Below are positions 5,840-7,632 of a stretch of DNA of 7,632 nt, piece after piece; within the stretch, counting starts at the first letter, position 1; each line of letters opens with the position of its first letter. The position numbers and the translations under genes are program-made. Source of the stretch: Spirochaetota bacterium (GTDB lineage: Bacteria; Spirochaetota; Spirochaetia; Treponematales; Rectinemataceae); the NCBI GenBank assembly GCA_023421875.1, contig JAEZSM010000093.1, positions 1-7,632 on the forward strand, given 5' to 3'. The notes under the pieces were generated by a model. It saw only the letters and a program-made list of their open reading frames with translations, searched no databases and was not told the DNA's origin.

Positions 5840-7432
5840 ATGGCGGCCACAGGTTCCCTGCGCAAGGACCCGCTGACGGAAAACCTCGCTCCCCTGTTCG
5901 CGATGCAGAGAACACTCATGATGCACAGCGAGGTTGCGGCCGCCTTCCCGCTCTGCGTTCAGCTGCTCGCCAGGGAATTCCCGGGCTCCGAGGTGCTGGC
6001 CTGCTTCGCCGAGGATCCGCGGGAAGTGATGAGCATAAGGGCCGCGGCTCCGGATTATCTCAAGGATGAATACGCGCCCCGCCCTATCCGCCTGGGGAGC
6101 TACCCCTGCGGACTTGCGCTGGAACAGGAAGAACTGGTGTGCCTGCACGTAGCCGGCAAGGGTCGCTGTATCGAAGCGCCGATTTTTGAGGGACAGCGGA
6201 CGGCTGGAGCCTTGAGCCTTCTCATCCCCGAAGGCTCAAGCGGGATTACCAAGGGCAGTCGGGATGGACAAAGGACAAGGACAAAGCTTGTGCCAGAACC
6301 CTTGCTCAGAAGGGCCGAGGACCTTGTCCGTTGGAGCTGCTTTCTCATCGAGGAAGCCCTCAGCCTCAGGGCGGCTCTCGCCGGTAGGGCAGGCAGACAG
6401 GAAGGAGGAATCTCCGCGCGCGGGCAGGCCGGCCCATTGTCTGCCCAGCGCCAGGACAGGGGCGAGGGCATAGCATTCCACGGTCTGATCGGCAGCTCGG
6501 ATGTGATGAAGGAAGTCTTCCGCCTGATAGGCCAGGTGGCGGTCACCGACGCCACCGTCCTCTTGAGCGGCGAAAGCGGCACAGGCAAGGAGCTGGCTGC
6601 CAGGGCTATCCATGAATCCAGCGCCAGGGCTGCCGGACCCTTCGTAGCGGTCAACTGCGCGGCCCTGCCGGAGAGCCTGATCGAAAGCGAACTCTTCGGC
6701 CACGAAAAGGGAGCCTTCACCGGCGCCGTGGCGAGCCGGCAGGGCCGCTTCGAGGCAGCCAAGGACGGAAGCCTCTTTTTGGACGAGATCGGCGATCTTT
6801 CGCCGACGGTCCAGGTCAAGCTGCTGCGCATACTCCAGGAGCACAGCTTCGAGCGGGTGGGCGGCAACAAGAGTCTTAAGACAAACGCCCGCATCATTGC
6901 CGCAACACACAGAGATCTTCAGAAGGAAGTGCGGGAAGGGCGCTTTAGAGAAGACCTCTTTTTCAGGCTGAACGTCTTTCCCATCAATCTGCCTCCCCTG
7001 CGGGAACGGGGCGCCGACATCCTTCTTTTAGCCGACCACTTCGCAGAAACGCTAGGCGCAAACCAAGGCAAGACTATCAAGCGAATCTCCAGCCCGGCGC
7101 TGGACCTGCTCATGATCTATCACTGGCCCGGAAACGTGCGGGAGCTGGAGAACTGCATCGCCAGGGCGATCATTCTTAGCAAGGACAACGTAATCCATTC
7201 CTACGATCTCCCCCCCAGTCTCCAGTCGGCATCCTCGACGGGAACGGAGCCGGCATCCAGCTTCGACGGCGCCATTGCCCGGCTCGAAAAGGAAATGCTG
7301 GTGGAAGCGCTGAAGATCGAGCTGGGAAATTCCGCCCAGGCGGCCAAGCGCCTCGGGATTACCGAACGGCGCTTCCGCTTCGCCCTCCAGCGTTACAAAA
7401 TAGACTACCGGCAATTTAGGACAAAATTGTAA
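5840..7432 (+). CDS. Sigma-54-dependent transcriptional activator (GAF-like / AAA+ / Fis-HTH, NifA-like layout)
   Basis: An enhancer-binding protein of 530 aa that remodels sigma-54 RNA polymerase at -24/-12 promoters. The N-terminus (about 13-180) looks like a divergent GAF sensory domain. A Gly/Arg/Gln-rich linker follows (about 181-212). The AAA+ domain (about 214-445) is complete: Walker A GESGTGKE (244-251), the sigma-54 contact loop GAFTGA (291-296), Walker B LFLDEIGDL (312-320), the arginine-finger region GRFREDLFFRLNVFPI (367-382) and sensor II WPGNVRELEN (429-438). The C-terminus (about 482-519) is a Fis-type HTH with GNSAQAAKRLGITERRFRFAL. There is no phospho-receiver domain, so it is not a classic two-component NtrC. 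The layout is that of NifA, but the Cys cluster of oxygen-sensitive NifA is missing after the AAA+ domain, and the target is not shown. The start at 5840 is set by AGGAGG 4 nt upstream. The gene is divergent from lysC and followed by a sigma-54 promoter. Confidence 0.95.
   Translation: MAATGSLRKDPLTENLAPLFAMQRTLMMHSEVAAAFPLCVQLLAREFPGSEVLACFAEDPREVMSIRAAAPDYLKDEYAPRPIRLGSYPCGLALEQEELVCLHVAGKGRCIEAPIFEGQRTAGALSLLIPEGSSGITKGSRDGQRTRTKLVPEPLLRRAEDLVRWSCFLIEEALSLRAALAGRAGRQEGGISARGQAGPLSAQRQDRGEGIAFHGLIGSSDVMKEVFRLIGQVAVTDATVLLSGESGTGKELAARAIHESSARAAGPFVAVNCAALPESLIESELFGHEKGAFTGAVASRQGRFEAAKDGSLFLDEIGDLSPTVQVKLLRILQEHSFERVGGNKSLKTNARIIAATHRDLQKEVREGRFREDLFFRLNVFPINLPPLRERGADILLLADHFAETLGANQGKTIKRISSPALDLLMIYHWPGNVRELENCIARAIILSKDNVIHSYDLPPSLQSASSTGTEPASSFDGAIARLEKEMLVEALKIELGNSAQAAKRLGITERRFRFALQRYKIDYRQFRTKL
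6211..6240. repeat. Perfect 11-bp inverted repeat inside the activator gene
   Basis: CTTGAGCCTTC (6211-6221) and GAAGGCTCAAG (6230-6240) flank an 8-base loop. It lies within the coding region near residues 125-133, at the end of the GAF-like domain. No U-tail follows. It would form a strong hairpin in the mRNA; whether this matters is unknown. Confidence 0.6.
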
Positions 7433-7469
7433 CTTTCAAAACGTTTTAATACATATTTGTCACTTTTTT
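7420..7469 (+). terminator. Candidate AU-rich terminator overlapping the activator stop codon
   Basis: GACAAA (7420-7425) pairs with TTTGTC (7456-7461), and inside it TGTA (7428-7431) with TACA (7450-7453), separated by a 2x2 internal loop. ACTTTTTTC follows (run of T at 7464-7469). The stem is weak, but the position and U-tract fit a factor-independent terminator. Confidence 0.4.
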
Positions 7470-7603
7470 CGCCCTTTTTACCCAACCTTTGTCGCTTGCG
7501 GGGGAGAACTATCTCCAGATCCTCAGGATTCAAATGCCATAAGGGCAATGTCTTACAAATATGACAGTTTTATCGATGGCAATAAAGTGACTCTTCTTTT
7601 CAT
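7433..7603. other. AT-rich intergenic region with several short dyads, no gene seen
   Basis: No coding frame is convincing here. It contains AAAACGTTTT (7438-7447), GGAGA/TCTCC (7503-7516), ATCCTCAGGAT (around 7519-7529) and TGTC-N10-GACA (7549-7566), followed by AT-rich sequence up to the -24/-12 promoter. This is the expected location of upstream activator sites for the adjacent sigma-54 promoter. Which dyad, if any, is bound cannot be told from sequence. Confidence 0.45.
7549..7566. promoter_or_regulatory. Candidate activator-binding dyad TGTC-N10-GACA
   Basis: TGTC (7549-7552) and GACA (7563-7566) form an inverted repeat about 40 bases before the -24 element. In NifA notation it is TGT-N12-ACA, not the canonical TGT-N10-ACA, so it is only a candidate site for the neighbouring activator. 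Confidence 0.35.
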
Positions 7604-7621
7604 TTGGCACGATCCTTGCAT
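7604..7621 (+). promoter_or_regulatory. Sigma-54 (-24/-12) promoter directed out of the right edge
   Basis: TTGGCAC (7604-7610), GATCC (7611-7615), TTGCAT (7616-7621) match the consensus TTGGCACG-N4-TTGCW essentially perfectly. The invariant GG (7606-7607) and GC (7618-7619) are exactly 10 bases apart. The start site would be about 12 nt after the GC, at or just before the window end. The gene it drives therefore lies outside. Confidence 0.92.
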
Positions 7622-7632
7622 TACTATTACCC

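Noticed and set aside
6266..6285. Three GGACAA/GGACAAA units as a phase-variable repeat
   Set aside because: There are only three imperfect units in a coding linker, too few to suggest slippage control.
6100..6910. Long minus-strand frames opposite the activator gene
   Set aside because: They are shadows of a clearly conserved AAA+ coding region on the plus strand, caused by GC-rich codon bias.
7428..7551. Canonical NifA sites TGT-N10-ACA upstream of the -24/-12 promoter
   Set aside because: Every TGT from 7428 to 7551 was checked; none has ACA at exactly 10 bases. The closest is TGT-N12-ACA at 7549-7566.
1..7632. tRNA, rRNA, CRISPR array, insertion sequence or prophage
   Set aside because: No cloverleaf, regularly spaced repeats, transposase/integrase motifs or terminal repeats were seen.

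Overview
The window reads as a GC-rich bacterial chromosome segment with compact operons, strong AAGGAG-type ribosome binding sites and AT-rich intergenic ends. A divergent FliG-like protein, a lysine riboswitch, a DapD of the 'MPPSYINVGA / GG.CG..EG' subtype and a sigma-54 activator with its own -24/-12 promoter nearby all fit a motile bacterium using sigma-54. Several FliG paralogues in one genome would suit a spirochaete, but that assignment is a guess and nothing here proves the phylum.

Layout. (1) Positions 2-1377, + strand: the last 50 codons of an unidentified gene overlap (ATGA) a 409-aa protein with FliG-like architecture. The protein lacks the charged residues that generate torque in true FliG. 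(2) Positions 1379-1462: two long hairpins in the gap between convergent transcription units. (3) Positions 5304-1474, - strand: an operon lysC-dapB-dapD-proC with short gaps or overlaps. (4) Positions 5305-5701: its promoter and long leader, which carries a well-conserved lysine (L-box) riboswitch. The predicted transcription start falls on the first base of the P1 helix. The roughly 185-nt stretch between aptamer and lysC start holds a candidate anti-Shine-Dalgarno element, a weak terminator-like hairpin and copies of the 7-mer AGTGCCA. (5) Positions 5702-5839: a divergent intergenic region with a short perfect dyad and a sigma-70-type promoter for the next gene. (6) Positions 5840-7432, + strand: a NifA/NtrC-superfamily activator (GAF-like, AAA+ with GAFTGA, Fis-type HTH). 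(7) Positions 7433-7632: AT-rich DNA with a possible terminator, several dyads and a near-perfect -24/-12 promoter (7604-7621) whose start site lies at the window edge, so the regulated gene begins just outside.

How it works together. LysC, DapB and DapD supply three steps of the aspartate-to-diaminopimelate/lysine pathway. The riboswitch senses lysine at the RNA level, and LysC carries the C-terminal ACT pair of lysine-inhibited aspartokinases, so the pathway probably has two layers of lysine feedback. ProC (proline synthesis) is placed under the same control, while dapA and asd are absent from the window. The divergently transcribed activator is probably functionally separate and likely switches on the gene(s) beyond the right edge. 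No wholly new system is evident. The points most worth following are the sigma-54 module at the right edge, the riboswitch expression platform, the non-canonical FliG paralogue and the altered KFGG motif of LysC.
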